From Crotophaga sulcirostris (lineage: Eukaryota; Chordata; Aves; Cuculiformes; Crotophagidae): DNA of 64,000 nt. Positions 1-14,273 of the stretch are shown here, piece after piece (positions within the stretch are counted from its first letter, which is position 1; each line of letters starts with the position of its first letter). The notes beneath the pieces were generated by a model, which saw nothing but the letters and a program-made list of their open reading frames with translations, was not told where the DNA came from and did not search any database. The translations under genes were made by a program, and so were the position numbers. The stretch lies in contig VYZB01000745.1 in NCBI GenBank assembly GCA_013397455.1, positions 168,640 to 232,639 on the forward strand. Reading direction: 5' to 3'.

Positions 1-966
1 GGAGGTAGTAACCACAGACAGAATGGGTGAGAAACTATCCAGGCAGTGTAATTGGAAGGAACAGTAAATTCACATTAAATCTGCTCTTTCCAAATAAAAT
101 ATTTGACATTGAGAAGCTTGAATGGCTGAAAACATCTAACTGAACACGTGGGCTACCTCTCTCCCAGGGTTAAGGGATGGTGAGCAGCACATCCAGGAGT
201 GAGTCACCTCAATGTACCATGAGCATCAAAGTGTAATTGGTATGAGCCACCTTCGGAGGTGCCTGAGTCTCTAGAACTTTCCTCTAGAAAGCAGTAAGCT
301 TTTGACTGAGTATCCCACTTGTAGACGGCTAACGTTAGGATGAGATCAAATCACCTTATGGTATGGATTTCATCTTGGTTTTATGATGCAGAACACAAGC
401 AACATATCCCTAGTTGCACTTCCCCTTTAAAACCCATAAACTTAGATCTTATGCTGCACCACAGAAGTAGCTCTGTTCTTTCTCAATGTGTATCCACTGA
501 CCATCTAGTTTTTTAGCTTGCAGTCAGTGAGGGAATTAACGGAAACAAAACCATTAAAGTGTATTACTCTGGAGACTGAAAAAAAAAGGGTCAAAAGAGC
601 CTGAACAATCAAAAGAGTTTGCTGGTTAGGCAGCTGCTCTATCAACCCACTTTTCTTCCAGCCACAGATCTGAAATTAAGCAGCACTAAACAGCACTTGT
701 GCTGGGAAAATTAAAACCACATTTTTTTTTCTCCATTAGCTAATTCCAGTAGCTCATTTATTGGTGACACATTGACCTGGATGTCTTAGATGATCAAAAC
801 TGAGGGTATGAACTTACGCTGTGGACTAACAGATCTTTCACCGAGAGCAACACAGGGTTGTTTCTCTAGAATGAGCGCGAACATGCTGATGTCCATCCAA
901 ATTTAGCATCTCTGTGGGTAACTAACTTAATAAAGGAGGGAAATAATTAAGAAACTGGTGACTCAC
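1..966 (-). other. Part of the intron before the cytoplasmic-tail exon
   Basis: Intronic sequence following exon M7. I see no exon, CR1 copy or other recognisable element in it; there are only short A and T runs. Confidence 0.6.
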
Positions 967-1008
967 CTCTCCATTGCAAAAACAGTATATGATGGCAACA
1001 AAAAATCC
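967..1008 (-). CDS. PTH1R: PTH receptor exon M7 (end of TM7)
   Basis: The 42-bp microexon encodes residues 380-393, GFFVAIIYCFCNGE, the cytoplasmic half of TM7 and the start of helix 8. The 42-bp length and this sequence are characteristic of class B GPCR genes, where skipping this exon is a known in-frame event. The acceptor is CCTTCTAG and the donor is GTGAGT. The remaining exon, beginning Val-Gln-Ala-Glu in relatives, was looked for in 1-960 and is not there, so it lies left of the window. Confidence 0.93.
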
Positions 1009-2426
<1,418 letters not shown>

Positions 2427-2653
2427 TCACATTCCCCCTTGACTAGGCTTGGCTATCCTACATTTACACAGCTACTGCATCCACTTCCAATTTAAAATTG
2501 TTGCTTCTCTTATGGCATGTGACACAACCCAGCCCATCCTCCAGCATATCTTGATGGGCTACTCCAACACTCTCAACGTGCTTGCCTGCGTGCGATGCTG
2601 CTGCAGGTACTGGAGATGTAGGCACCAAGATGTCTTTTTCAGCCTTGGACTAT

Positions 2654-3122
2654 TCACAGAATCATGGAATGGTTTGGGTTGGAAGGGATCTCAAAACCCA
2701 TCCAGATCCAACTCCCTGTCATGGGCAGGGACACCTCCCACTGGATCAGGGGGCTCAAAGCCCCATCCAACCTGGCCTTCGACACCTCCAGGGGCGAAGC
2801 ATCCATGACTTCTCTGGGCAACCTGTACCAGGGCCTCCCCACCCTCACAGGAAAACACTTCTTCCTGATATCTCATCTCAATCTCCCCTCTTTCAGCTTA
2901 AAACCATTCCCCTTCATCCTGTCCCTGCACTCCTGGATCAAGAGCCCCTCCCCAGCTTTTCTGAAGCCCCCCTTTAAGTACTGGAGGTTGCTCTAAGGTC
3001 CCCCTTGAGCTTTCTCTTCTCTACTCTGAACAATCACAACTCTCTCAGCCTCTCCTCTTATGGGAGGTGTTCTAGCCCTCTGATCATCTTCATGGCCCTC
3101 CTCTGTGCTCTCTCCAAGAGAT
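2654..3122 (-). mobile_element. CR1 LINE fragment
   Basis: Reads as a reverse CR1 3' end starting AATCATGGAATGGTTTGGGT and running through the CTCCCACTGGATCAGG and CTCCAGGGG blocks up to the GATCATCTTCATGGCC block; 5'-truncated, about 470 bp. Confidence 0.9.
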
Positions 3123-3311
3123 ATTCCCAGCTTTGGGTCAGGATCATGGATAGAACGTGGAACGATGACTGGAAAGAAAAGTGTGTTGCTGTTTCCAGCC
3201 CTAAGTCTCTGGCTGACACTAAATCTCCTTCTCCCTAAAGGATGGCTCTGCTTCAGCTTCCAAGGAGTGAACATGGATTTAAACAACCCACAGAAGCTGA
3301 CAGTACTTGAG

Positions 3312-3386
3312 CAGGGAGGGTTGGACTAGATGACCTCCAGAGAGGCCCCTTCCAACCTCAGCCATTCTGTGATTCCGTGATTCTAC
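3312..3386 (+). mobile_element. CR1 LINE 3' end, short
   Basis: Only the last 75 bp: GGTTGGACTAGATGACCTCC, CCTTCCAACCTC and the octamer repeats ATTCTGTG/ATTCCGTG. Confidence 0.85.
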
Positions 3387-4726
3387 CTGCTTATTGAGGT
3401 AAGACACAAAGGTCCACCTGGGCTAATCCTCCTGTGCAATGAGCAGGGATGGTGGAGAGGGAGGTGCACGTAGGAGCAGAATTGTTCCAGATATCTGGAG
3501 GAAGAGGGCAGTGCACTTGGGGGTAAACAGGAGGTGAAGACACTTAGGAGGTTCTTTGGACTGTGCCATCACCTGGAAAGCTCCTATTTAAAGAAGAAGC
3601 TCCATCTCAGCATAAAACCAAAGTTGGGGGTCAAAGGGAGGTACAACACAATCCCAAGCACTTGGTTGGTTTTTCTTCCTTGCCTGGAAGCGATGCTAAT
3701 TGAAGGATTAAACCTTCTGCCAAGATTTACAGCAAGTCACCAAGTGCAGGCAATTATTGAGAAGGGCAGACACCACTACCAGAAAGACTTGGTACCTCTT
3801 CTGTCCAGCAACTGGAAACCACAGAGGGAATTTAACACATTAAAAGGCGAAGGCCCCATCAAAACCTTAATTAATAGTAAGCTTCAGCCAAGGAGAAATA
3901 AACAAACAGATAAATCAGAGCCCTGACAGGGCAGCAAGAAAAAAACGGAGAGGTGTTTTCCTGCCAAATCTCATTCCTACTTCAAATGAAATGTCTTGTG
4001 TTTGGAGAGTGAGATGGTAGCAATGAGCTCATGGTTTGCAGCCCAACTCGTTCTGCTCTCCCCCCTCTGCATGTGTCATGCTGGTCAGTCCAGTTTAGGA
4101 GATTATAAGAAGCCTCAGGAGCTTTCAAGCAGCTGAGGTGTTTCAGCAATTTGCTTTTTCTGTCCAGTTTTGACAAAAAAATACAAATATCCTAAATTAT
4201 CAGGAGAGAAGAGCTGGCAGAACAAAGGAAAATAAAACAAACAAGGAACAGCCAGATTTCCAGCAAAGAGCAAGGGGTCTTTTTTTTTCATTTCAGCAAA
4301 AGCACTGAAACACCCGCTGAAGGGCAGATTGAACAAATAGACCGAGTTTTATAAAGCACAGGAGGGAAATAAATAGGAGTAAATAAATTGGTGCAAGTTT
4401 TAGGGACTTCAACAGCATAAATATTTTTGAGCTCTTGGTTCAAGGCCAGCACAGTCACTTCCAAGCTGGCTGAAAAGACTGCATTCTTCTCTTTTAACCT
4501 ATGAGCTCAGTCCCTCAGGTTGGATTTGGAAGGTTTAGGAGATGTGTAAATTGCTGTTGATTCATTCTGCACCACCAGACTCGGAATATGGCATTCTTCT
4601 CACCTCATTTTAGGTGTCTACTGTGTAGACACCACAAACGAGTCACCTTGGCCTCTCTCTGCACTTAAGGAGGTGCAACAGGGACTTTGACATCTCCCCA
4701 AAAAGTGGAGGGGGCATGTGACTCAC

Positions 4727-4821
4727 CTGTACTGTTGTCTTGAGTCGCACCTCCCTGCATTTGTCTCTCGTAGCTTGGTTGCTAGGACTCTGATAATGTT
4801 GATAAAAAGAATAAAATTTAC
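4727..4821 (-). CDS. PTH1R: PTH receptor exon M5 (TM5 and intracellular loop 3)
   Basis: The 95-bp exon encodes residues 301-331 and two bases of codon 332. It reads [19 protein letters not shown] (inner half of TM5), then [13 protein letters not shown] of intracellular loop 3, the main G-protein contact. The NAGRCD motif is typical of PTH1R; PTH3R sequences as I remember them diverge here, which is one reason for preferring PTH1R. The acceptor is CATCCAG and the donor is GTGAGT. Confidence 0.93.
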
Positions 4822-5004
4822 CTGGATGAGGAGGGGGGGAGGGGGAGGAAACAACAAAGAAAAGATAACTGTTAAAAAGATCCAGACAATGAAAGAGTTG
4901 TTTAGTCAATGCTTTCCTCAAGATGAGTCAAAGGGCTGTGGAACAGTGACCTGATCATGCTATGTATGAAACTTCTTCTGGGAGATGGGGTGAGCTCCAC
5001 AGGG

Positions 5005-5284
5005 AAGACAGAACTAGAGGACATGGACTCAAGCTTCGTCAGGGAAAGTTTAGGCTTGATATTAGGAAAAAGTTCTTCCCTGAAAGGGTGATTGGCCCTG
5101 GGAATGCGCTGCCCAGGGAGGTGGTGGAGTCGCCAGCCCTGGAGGTGTTTAAGGGGAGATTGGCTGAGGCACTCAGTGCCAGGGTTTAGATGATGGGTTG
5201 GTGTTGGTGTTGGGTTATAGGTTGGACTCGATGATCTCAGAGGTCCTTTCCAGCCTTGTGATACTGTGACACTGTGATACTGTG
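5005..5284 (+). mobile_element. CR1 LINE, ATACTGTG-tailed subfamily
   Basis: Contains GAACTAGAGGACATGGACTC, the GTTCTTCCCTGAAAGGGTGA block and a tail of repeated GATACTGTGA instead of ATTCTATG. It is very similar to copies at 28.7, 38.4 and 50.6 kb and shares the GCTTCGTC variant with the 38.4 kb copy. Confidence 0.92.
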
Positions 5285-6284
5285 TTTGGTGATCAGCTGT
5301 GATTAACCTGGATGGTTGTGAAAGAGAAGGGAATGGCTTTCTCTGACAAAGTGTGGGCATCTCACATGGGAACACCCACATCTGAGCCACATCACCTACA
5401 TTAGCCCACCAGACACCTGATAACTGGGTACGATATCGATATTTAAGGCAGTGCTTACCAGGCATTTTGAGCTATGGGCTACAGACAACTCTCAGTATTT
5501 TCCATGTAATTGTTTTTTTTAACTCCATACAGTAATATGGGTCATTTTTATGGCCTCATAAACCTCTCAAACTTAGTTTGGGGTCTAGGGAGCAAAGTAA
5601 AATTAGGTTATATTTGTCTCTTGCAACCCACCCAAGATTAAGACCTCCTCAGGCAAGAAGGATTAATAGGATGCCTTTTAATATTCCCACGTGCAAAAGG
5701 AGAGAAGAGTAAGCAAACTCCACCGTGATGAAGATGCAGAGTAGTCCTAACTTGAGATGACAGATCAAGAATGCAGGAGGACAATACTGTAAAATTTCTC
5801 TTGTATGTCTACTGCTAAGTCTTCCTCTGGAGGGGTGTTTAGCATGGACCAGCTAAAGACAGTAAGGAAGCAACACCTTCTTCCCATGCAGGGAGCCACA
5901 TCTATGAACCCACCTTGTTGCCAGCTGCTCAACTGAGCTAACCAAGAACGCACTCACGGTGACCTGTGCAGGTAATGGTAACACCTCATGGTTGCACTGC
6001 CACTTCACAGAGATGAAAAATGGGGAGATATTTGAGGAATTCCCGGCTTTTTGGAGCTCGTCAGAGATTGGTTTCACTGGGGCTGGAATTACACCTGCTG
6101 CTGCCCCAGATAAACACGTTCCTGGGACTGTGGCAGGGCCACAAGTCTGCAGTGGGCAGATCTGTGTTTCTGGGCTAACACTGATACCTGTGGGTTTCCC
6201 TGGAGACTTGCAGTAGTCATTTAACCTCTCAAATGCCAGTCTAGCAGCATTTAAAGGAAATTAATTACTGTGCCACATACAGGC

Positions 6285-6480
6285 TCATAGCTTTTCACCA
6301 GAAGGAACCATTGTGAGCGTCTAGTTGATCTCCTGAAAAACACAGTCCATAAGACCTCCTTGTATTCATTTTTGTTTGAGCTATAGAAGATCTGGGTTTC
6401 AGAGTTTCCATGACGGAGATCCTACCACAACCATGGCTAAGCCGTTCCAATGGTTAATTATCCTCACTGTTAAAACAAGT
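6285..6480 (-). mobile_element. Old LINE fragment (CR1-L3-like)
   Basis: Phrases CTCATAGCTTTTCACCAGAA, CATTGTGAGCGTCTAGT and TTCCAATGGTTAATTATCCT match, from memory, an old CR1/L3 family widespread in amniotes; it is inserted antisense in the plus strand. It is unlike the young CR1s here. Confidence 0.65.
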
Positions 6481-8577
6481 AAGTTCCCTGAGCCACTGAA
6501 CGAACATGGCCTGGTTTGCTATGGCTTTGTCTTCTGTGGTTGGATTCCTTCTCCTTTAACGAGGTGCAAGTTCATAGCAAACAGTTCTCCTCTGTGTTAA
6601 AAAGGGGGTTAGGGTTGTACTGCACCATTTTCCTTCAAGGACCATTAGTAGAACTTCTCTCCCATATCTATTTGACTGTTTTCATGAGGTTTGTGGGAAC
6701 TTAACATCCATGCAAACCCTTTCCCTTAGTTACATTTGGTTGGAATTTACTGACTGGCACAAAAGTTATAAGGGAGGGATGGACAGACTGACAGGCAGAG
6801 AAGCCCACAGCCTAGGGGCACATAATTCATTTTCACTGGAAACCAATCTGAAAGGAAGAGAAAAAAAGGCAGGCTTTGTTTCTTATAGGAGTGTTTTTCT
6901 AGCTTCAAAGGCTCAAAAGTGGGATCTTGTTCTGCATTTGACGGCTAAATTGAAGATGCCCAACCTTATCATGGTCAGGAGGGAAACTCCTCTGACTTCT
7001 TGAGACACACGTTAGGTTTTAAAAGAAATCTAGACAACTGAATAACATCAAAGTTAGCAGCAGAGTGGAGGGATTTTAAGCCCCCCAACCTCCAAGTTCT
7101 CTGCAAGTACATCCAGAAAATACGTAACTTAGTCCAGCCATGTATGACCAGCCAGTGTGGGAACTGAAAAGGCAGCCAAGCGAACAATGTGAACCCACAG
7201 AAATTAAACAGAAACAACCCACAGAATATTTTTGCAAGATGAATAGCTGCATTTGCAAATAGCCAGGGTACAAGCACAGCACAGCCTCATGGAGAAACAT
7301 TATTTTTACAAGGATGAGCCTCAATTGAACTCTTTCTCCTCTGCTAATTGGGCTTTAAATTAAATGCAATGGGGTTGCTGGCATTCAACTGGTTGAACTA
7401 TCTTAACTTTCTTCTCCATCCTACTCTTTCATTTCCAATTACCACCATGTGGGCTTGGTGATTTGTTTCTTCCAAGGTGCAGAACTAAGTGCTAGAACCA
7501 GGTGGAGAATTTCCACTGAAAAGAAATATTGATGAAGAAAATAATTTGCCCCCTCCAAGTCCTAAGCAGCTCACCTAATTGCACATGTGAGATTATTGAC
7601 CTCAAAATTCTGCTGCTTTTTATATGCAGATGGTCTGATTTTTTTTCTTCTCATCCACAGTGATCATCTCCCAAGACCTCCTGATTTGTGAGTCAGAATT
7701 AAGCAGTTTGATGCAATAACCTCTAAAGACTACAGAGAGATCCTTACTGACTCCACTTAGCGATAGGAGAACGAATTTAAAGGGGGACTAGGATGCTTGG
7801 GAGTGGGAAAGCTCTATTGCATGCATTCACCTGACCATCAGAAGATGAAGGAAGGAAGACCCATAGAGAAAGACAAGAGAGAAGAAAGAAGGTAGTGCAT
7901 GAAAGCTGTGAAAGCAGGTTCTTTAAGCCCTGCTAAAGCAAACATATAACCATCCACTGAATTCCCCTTGTGCAGATAATCACATCTTAAAAGGGCCCCT
8001 CCAGCCTGTGAGAGCTCAGTCCTGTGTCTGGGTAAAGTCACTTCTTTACTTTTTGTCCTCTCTGACTCCTGGAGTGGGGCCTGAAGTGATCTTCCATTGG
8101 TGTCCAATTGTAGCTGGGATGGTTCAGCTTTCATCCTCCACTTCTGATCTATGCCAAGCTTTTATCAGTTCAGAAAGATGAGCCAGAAACAATCTGAATC
8201 ATGCCCAGGGAAAATTTTGGTCCAGCTATGGAACCCACTAGAGATGCCTGGTGAGCACATGTTATGACCCCTCAAAGTTTCCAGTATCTCATGGGTTGGA
8301 AATACTGACTGGGATGTTTGTTTCATTAATGATTTTAGGGACTTATCCCTGTATCATTTTCTCTCCTATGCAAAACCTAAAGTTGCTCACAAGCCCCTCT
8401 GCCATATGCATCTATCAAACCTACAAGCAGGTCAAATATAAGGCCTTTAAAGTGGACATAAGGCAGGAGCTGGGTCAACAGGGTGATTGGAGCCAGGTAG
8501 CCCGCTCAGCTCTTCACGCTGAGCCTGCACAGACCAAAAGCAGTGCCCCCCACCCCTTGCAAGGAGCCAGTACTCAC

Positions 8578-8644
8578 CACGATAGCTGCCAGGATGGGCA
8601 CCTGAATAATCCATTTTAAATTGCCAGCACTCAAGTCCCAACAC
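8578..8644 (-). CDS. PTH1R: PTH receptor exon EL2 (extracellular loop 2 and start of TM5)
   Basis: The 67-bp exon completes codon 278 (Glu) and encodes residues 279-300: [22 protein letters not shown]. The Cys-Trp pair of extracellular loop 2 makes the disulfide to TM3 and helps seat the hormone N-terminus; [10 protein letters not shown] opens TM5. Residue 278 is Glu where human PTH1R has Gly as I remember it. The acceptor is CTTCTCAG and the donor is GTGAGT. The exon ends in phase 0, continuing with Val-Asn-Phe in the next exon. Confidence 0.93.
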
Positions 8645-10751
8645 CTGAGAAGAGATTGATATCCTGTCAGGACATTACTGGTTACAAAGAGCAATAGCAT
8701 CAAATGTCTCATTAGATATATCTTGGGTTCCTCCAAAGCCTGGTGCAGTTGAAGGATTTAGCTCTAACCCTGCCTTCAGTGAGCATGGCTTCAAAATAGC
8801 CTTTATCCTGCTGGTATAGTGTTCAAAACTGAAACCACTACTAAACACATTTAAAGTTATGCTCTCCAGATGGTGGAACAGCTCTTTCCACAGTCATCAA
8901 GACTTGTCCCTTCTGGGCAGGAACTCATCCTTTTTTCCAGTTCTTCACCTCCTTGCCAGAAAAATAAAAACAACCAACTACATTAGGAGTAATACAGCTT
9001 TCAAGAAAACAAAAGAGGCTGGAATAGCCTAATATTACCCCTTGGAACACACTCACACAACTTCACATGAGGACGGGTCCTGTCTGAAGGCACGGAGATG
9101 GGGGTGATACTGTGGTTCTGCATTCAGTTCCTGTGCTTCCTTCAACCCGGCTCCCACAGTGAGACCCAGCCACGCCCTACAAAAGTCTTTATCTCCTTTT
9201 CATATTCAGCCCTTACCCAAGTGAGGACTGGAAAGGCAAACTGTTGGTGGTGCAGATGTTGGGCTATGGTCCTCTGCCTGCCAAGAAGGGGCTGAACACT
9301 TCTTTCCTTCCAGGAGTTTCCACCAGCCATTGAATAAGGTCACTCAGTGCTAATTACTCTGAATTCTCTCCAGCCACAGAGAGGAGTGCCACAGGCTTTT
9401 CTTTATCTGAGCCAGACAGCCCCCACATGGCAGCTGCAGCCAAAAGCTGCCCAGGCAGTTATTCAAGGAAAGTGAGAGGCAGGGGCAAGGAAACCACTGG
9501 TGCTGACTGGAAGGCTCTACGAGGATGAGCCTGTGCCAGCGCAGACACGTCGCACTCCAGAAGCTGTGCTACTCTGCTCTTCCAAGCTTTGGAGCTGAGG
9601 TCCCATTCAGAAAGCAGGAGAAGAGTTGCCTTGGGACCCCTCACACTTTTTCTGGCAGATAGTGTGGTCAAGCCTGTGCATTATTGGCTGAAAATGGGAT
9701 TGTTTGGTGGTTTAGAGTTTGAAGTCTATGGGTCCTTCATTGACGATACTGAAAAATATGAGGCCGTGAGGGTGCATGTGTGGGACCAAAGAAGCAGCTG
9801 ATCCAGTATCTTGTCTCTGACAGCAGCCAGAAGCTGATATTTAATGTGAAACAGACAAGCAAGTAGTGATATATTTCTATTACAGAATATCCTTCCAGCA
9901 ATCTGCAGTGCAGGACAGCTTCCTGAGCCAGCAGATTACAGAGTACTTAATACTTCTGGAGGAGTTTATCTTCCATGAACTTGTACAAATGCTTTTTAAA
10001 CCTAAGGACATGCTGGCATCCACACCTCCTGCAGTGAGGAGTTACAGCCTCATCACCTCATCAGCTCCAAACTGCCTCCTTTGTGCTGAACCTGCTGTCT
10101 CCCAGCCTTGTTTCCATTCATTTAGGATTTTACAGAGCCCTGTCCTGTCCCTGCCTAGCTCTGAGCAGCCCCCTTTAGCCCCAGGGAAAGCAGCTGCAGG
10201 TGTTCACATTTAGCAAATTGTGTAAAATGAAAGGAAAGTGAGGAAAATTCCTGCCTACAGGAAAGCTGGAGAGGAGCTCTTCATCGGGAGTGTGGGGACA
10301 GGACAAGGGGGAATGGTTTTAAGCTGAAAGAGGGGAGACTGAGATGAGATCTTAGGGAGAAATGTTCCCCCTTTAGGGTGGGGAGGCCCTGGCCCAGGTT
10401 GCCCAGAGCAGTGGTGGCTGCCCCATCCCTGGAGGTGTTGAAGGCCAGGTTGGATGGGGCTTGGAGCCCCCTGACCCAGTGGGAGGTGTCCCTGCCCATG
10501 GCAGGGGGTGGGACTGGATGGGCTTTGAGGTCCCTTCCAAGCCAAGCCTCTGTACGATTCTGTGAAAGCTGCACCCACCTCATCCTTCCATGCCACACCC
10601 CCCTCTCTCCAAAAGTTCAGTGACTGCATAGTAGAAATCAGCTCTGGCTTTGCCTGGTTCCTTTTATTCCTTTTGATTCCCCCCCAAAAAAGTCACCATT
10701 GCCAACAGCACCACAGATAATAGGGGGAAAAGTAAATCTGATGAGACTTAC
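8645..10751 (-). other. Intron M4 to EL2
   Basis: A 2.1 kb intron with one CR1 copy (10.25-10.57 kb). The 8.7-10.2 kb part shows no recognised element. Confidence 0.8.
10254..10566 (+). mobile_element. CR1 LINE fragment
   Basis: The body includes GAGATGAGATCTTAGGGAGA, GGCCCTGGCCCAGGTTGCCC and the GTGGGAGGTGTCCCTGCCCA block, ending near GATTCTGTG. It is the same subfamily as the 43.2 and 61.8 kb copies. Confidence 0.92.
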
Positions 10752-10812
10752 TCTGTGTCGGCTAGAGTGGCTCTCACGCTGGCCCACGCTGTAACAAATA
10801 CAGCAGGGAGTC
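10752..10812 (-). CDS. PTH1R: PTH receptor exon M4 (TM4)
   Basis: The small 61-bp exon completes Gly258, encodes residues 259-277 and starts codon 278. With the previous exon it forms GWGLPAVFVTAWASVRATLADT; the GWG-x-P motif in TM4 is diagnostic of class B GPCRs. The acceptor is a T-rich tract ending TTCAG and the donor is GTAAGT. It sits about 190 bp to the right of a CR1 copy (10254-10566), so a repeat-masked gene prediction could easily miss it. Confidence 0.92.
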
Positions 10813-11027
10813 CTGAAAAAAAGCACAGGTCAAACAGGGTGAGTGGGGGTACTATATGGCTTTGTTACCATAAGCCCAGGTGGAGTGGGCTAGAGGAAGG
10901 TGGAAGAAGCAGTTTTCAAATATTCAAGTGTAATTTGCTCTAGGAAAGACCGATTTTCATCTCATATCTCTTCTGTAATCCAAATAATAAACCAAATAGT
11001 GGAAGGGAGCATTTTCTGGAAGACAAA

Positions 11028-11160
11028 TCTTCCCTGGAGGTGTTCAAAGAATGGACAGATGTGGCACTTTGGGCCATGGTTTAGAAGGCACGGCGGTGTT
11101 CGGCTGATGGTTGAACTTGATGATCTTAGAGGTCTTTCCAACCTTAATGATTCTATGATG
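11028..11160 (+). mobile_element. CR1 LINE 3' end
   Basis: From CTTCCCTGGAGGTGTTCAAA to AATGATTCTATGATG, with the GTTGAACTTGATGATCTTAG block; about 130 bp. Confidence 0.88.
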
Positions 11161-13107
11161 CTACAGTTCTGTGTCTGGACAGATCTACCCTACTGAACTC
11201 TCCTGGCTTTCAAAACGGAGCAGCTTGCTTTCCCAAGTTGCTGGCCAGGAGCAATCCAGCCTTCAGCTGCCTCCTGGTTCCAGTTTGGGAGATGTCCAGC
11301 TGGTCTGGAACTGAGATGAGACATGAACTTGACAGAATAAATCATCAGTTCCGTGCCTTTGCTCTAGCACTGCCTCACAGAGATGTAGTCTGTAGCCCTT
11401 GAACCTGGGTGGCTGATACCTGCTCTAGCCAACTGATTCAGTTTGAAGCAGAGAAGGGGTTTGTGCAACATACTTTTCCCAATATATTTGTTCCCTTCCC
11501 CTGACATGAAGGAAATGTGGATATGGAGTCAGGCTCAGACCATTTTTCCCAGGACCGGACTGGATGGATTAGAAGCTCTCTTAAATGTGAGAGACCTGGT
11601 CCATGAAGCAGATAAATGGTAGAATTTAGGGTAATGCTTGCAAAATACTGCAGCCAGAGGTTCACTCCCAAATGAACAACCCTTATTTCAGCACGGTTAC
11701 ACCGGGCATAATCTTTCCCTGGTGAAAAGTAAAAGAATCACCACTATCCGAATGCAATCTTCTATTTATTTTTTAGGGTCCAGTTCTGCTTTATTTGTAC
11801 AACTGAGTCCCCTACTGGCTTCCCTTAAAAGGCAGGATTAAATCCACAGTAGCTTCTATAAATTCCAGAAGAATAAGCCCTTTCAGGTGAAAAAGAAGTT
11901 AAAAAATAAATAAAGGCGACATTTATCACCGATGACTGTAAATATGCTGTTCATAGTCTAAGCTCACTGGGGCTCGGCATGCATAAGCACACGCTTAACT
12001 TTCAGCATGCACTTAAGTCTCATTAGAGTGCTTAAAGGCTTTCCTGACCACGGACGCTTTCCTGAGCTGGGGTGTGGAGCAGGGACGCCTCATACACACA
12101 CGGACAACGGGGCCGTTATCTTGGTTGGAACCTTTAAATGCCTTGGTAATATAAGAAAGCATAAATAATTAAACACAGAGCCTCACTCAGGTCCAGCGCG
12201 GCAGCACCGCCTACAAAGATACATTTATAAAGGAATGCACCCTGCTTTCCAGTCCCCTGCGATGGCTGGAATTGGAAAGAAAATACTTAACCTATTGCAC
12301 TGGGAACCTGTGAGCACGTTGGAGCTAAGGGCTTGGGGAAGGTGATGATTTATTGTAACAAGGACCATCTATTTCCAACTCACTGTTCATTGCCTGTCTC
12401 TGAATGATACACGCGTGTTCCAAACCGCTGGCTGAGCTATCAAAGGCTTAAATCCAGATAATTTTGCTGATATAGTGCCTGACGTTCCAGTTTATATTTA
12501 CCAAGGAACTGGTCATGTTGAGAGGGTGACGTGCCTGCTGCCTGCCTGTGAGATAGTGGATGTTCACCTGCTATTATGAGGCTCTAAACTTGAAACATGG
12601 ATTCTTTCAGAGATTTGGATGTGTTTGACACATGCTTGTTCTTCTCTAGCCTGTCATTCACTTCAGAAGAAACACTGTTCCCATTCATACTAATCCTGTG
12701 CTGTGTTCAAGGTTCCTAGCAACAATAAAATATACAGGAGAAAATATTATCCATAAAAAATCCCTGTGTGTGGATTTATTGTGCCCTGTGCACTGCTGCC
12801 TCACTCCATTCAGGCAAGCTTAGGAGAAGGATCCTTGACATTTTTTTGCAAAGCACACAAAGTGAATTCCTGGCACCAGTTTTATTGCTATGTTTGTCTT
12901 TCTGTGTCTCTTACATCATTCTTTCTTCGCAGTGTGAACAATTGTAAATGTTCCTAAATTCACAAAAAAAATTTTATGAATCTTCCCCCTCTCTTTCCTC
13001 TGCCTCATTTTCAGTTTCTTTCTGTGTCAACATAACACGTAGAGTTTGGGTCATCAGTTAATTCCTAGAGTTCAATCTTTTCCTCCCACTCTGGTAACGT
13101 AGTCTTA

Positions 13108-13350
13108 GAGCTCAAGTTGTACCAGGAGGGGTTCAGATCAGACATCAGGAAACATTTCCTCACCAAAAGGGTTCTCAGGCACTGAAATGGGCTGCCCAGA
13201 GAGGTGGTTCAGTTGCCATCCCTTGAGATGTTTAAAAGATGGGTGTACGAGGTGCTCAGGGATCTGGTTTAGTAGTGGACAGGTATGGCTGGACTCTATG
13301 ACCTCAAAGGTCTTTTCCAACCAAACAATTCTATGATTCTGTGATTCCAA
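13108..13350 (+). mobile_element. CR1 LINE fragment
   Basis: The TCCTCACCAAAAGGGTTCTC, GGGCTGCCCAGAGAGGTGGT and GGTTTAGTAGTGGACAGGTA blocks, ending ATTCTATGATTCTGTG. It is related to the 3' part of the 16 kb copy. Confidence 0.9.
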
Positions 13351-14069
13351 CTTGAAGAGTCAGAAGGCTTGACCTCCACCATCTCTTTTACACTTAGAGA
13401 GTGATGGTTTTTTGATGTCTCCACTGGTCTCTGTTGCCCCAAGACTGACAATCCCTCCTGCTGAGCTCTCACAGAGCCCATTGATGGGAGAACCATTAAT
13501 CAGAAAATCAGGACTGAGGTCCTCAAAGTTAAACACCTAAAGACATCCACAAACTTCAAGATACCCAAGAGGATGGAGCTCGGTGAGCAGGAAAGTCACA
13601 CATGATTAGATGCCTCTGGCCAACCCACCGGGGAAAGGAAAGTGAGTCTCCAAAAAGCCTGTGATCTCCTGGGTGGCTGTGAGTGCAGACAGATGCAGGT
13701 GTGGATGGATGCATGCATGTCCTCCCCCTTGCATGCACACACCCCACGTGCATGACCCGTGTGACGCAGGAAGAACCCCACCAGGCAGCGATGCCGTGAG
13801 CGACTTCTACAGAATCCACATTGTATGCGCTGTGCATTTCCAGTCCATACACACAGTGTGTACAATGCAGGTGCTATAAAGTCAGTTATCTCCCCATCAG
13901 CTGGAAAATGTGCAAGTCTCAAGCTGGGCAAAGTCTGGTGGCCACCCCAACTCCCTGCTCTCCCCTGGAGCTTTTCTTGTGTAGGTGTCTCCTAGCAGTT
14001 GGAAAAATGGCTTTCATGCGTGTGTCAAAGCTGTGAGTAAGAGAGGTGGTTGCAAAGCAACTGATAGAA

Positions 14070-14273
14070 GAAAGCTTATGAAAAAAGACCCTACTGTTAG
14101 GGTGGTGAAGCACCAGAACAGGTTGCCCAGAGAAGTCATGGATGCCCCATCCCTGGGGGTGTTCAAGACCAGCTTCAACAACCTGACCTAGTGGGAGGTG
14201 TCCCTGCCCATGGCAGGGAGGTTGGAACTGGAAGATCTTTAAGGTCCTTTCCAACCCAAACCATTCTATGGCT
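14070..14273 (+). mobile_element. CR1 LINE fragment
   Basis: Starts near GTTAGGGTGGTGAAGCACCA and ends ACCATTCTATGG with the single octamer retained; moderately diverged. Confidence 0.87.

Larger units (their letters stand above)
4822..8577 (-). other. Intron EL2 to M5
   Basis: A 3.8 kb intron with one young CR1 copy (5.0 kb) and one old L3-like fragment (6.3 kb). I recognise nothing in 6500-8570. Confidence 0.8.

Noticed and set aside
1..960. Search for the receptor's cytoplasmic-tail exon
   Set aside because: No acceptor followed by a Val-Gln-Ala-Glu-type start was found on the minus strand, so the exon must be outside the window.
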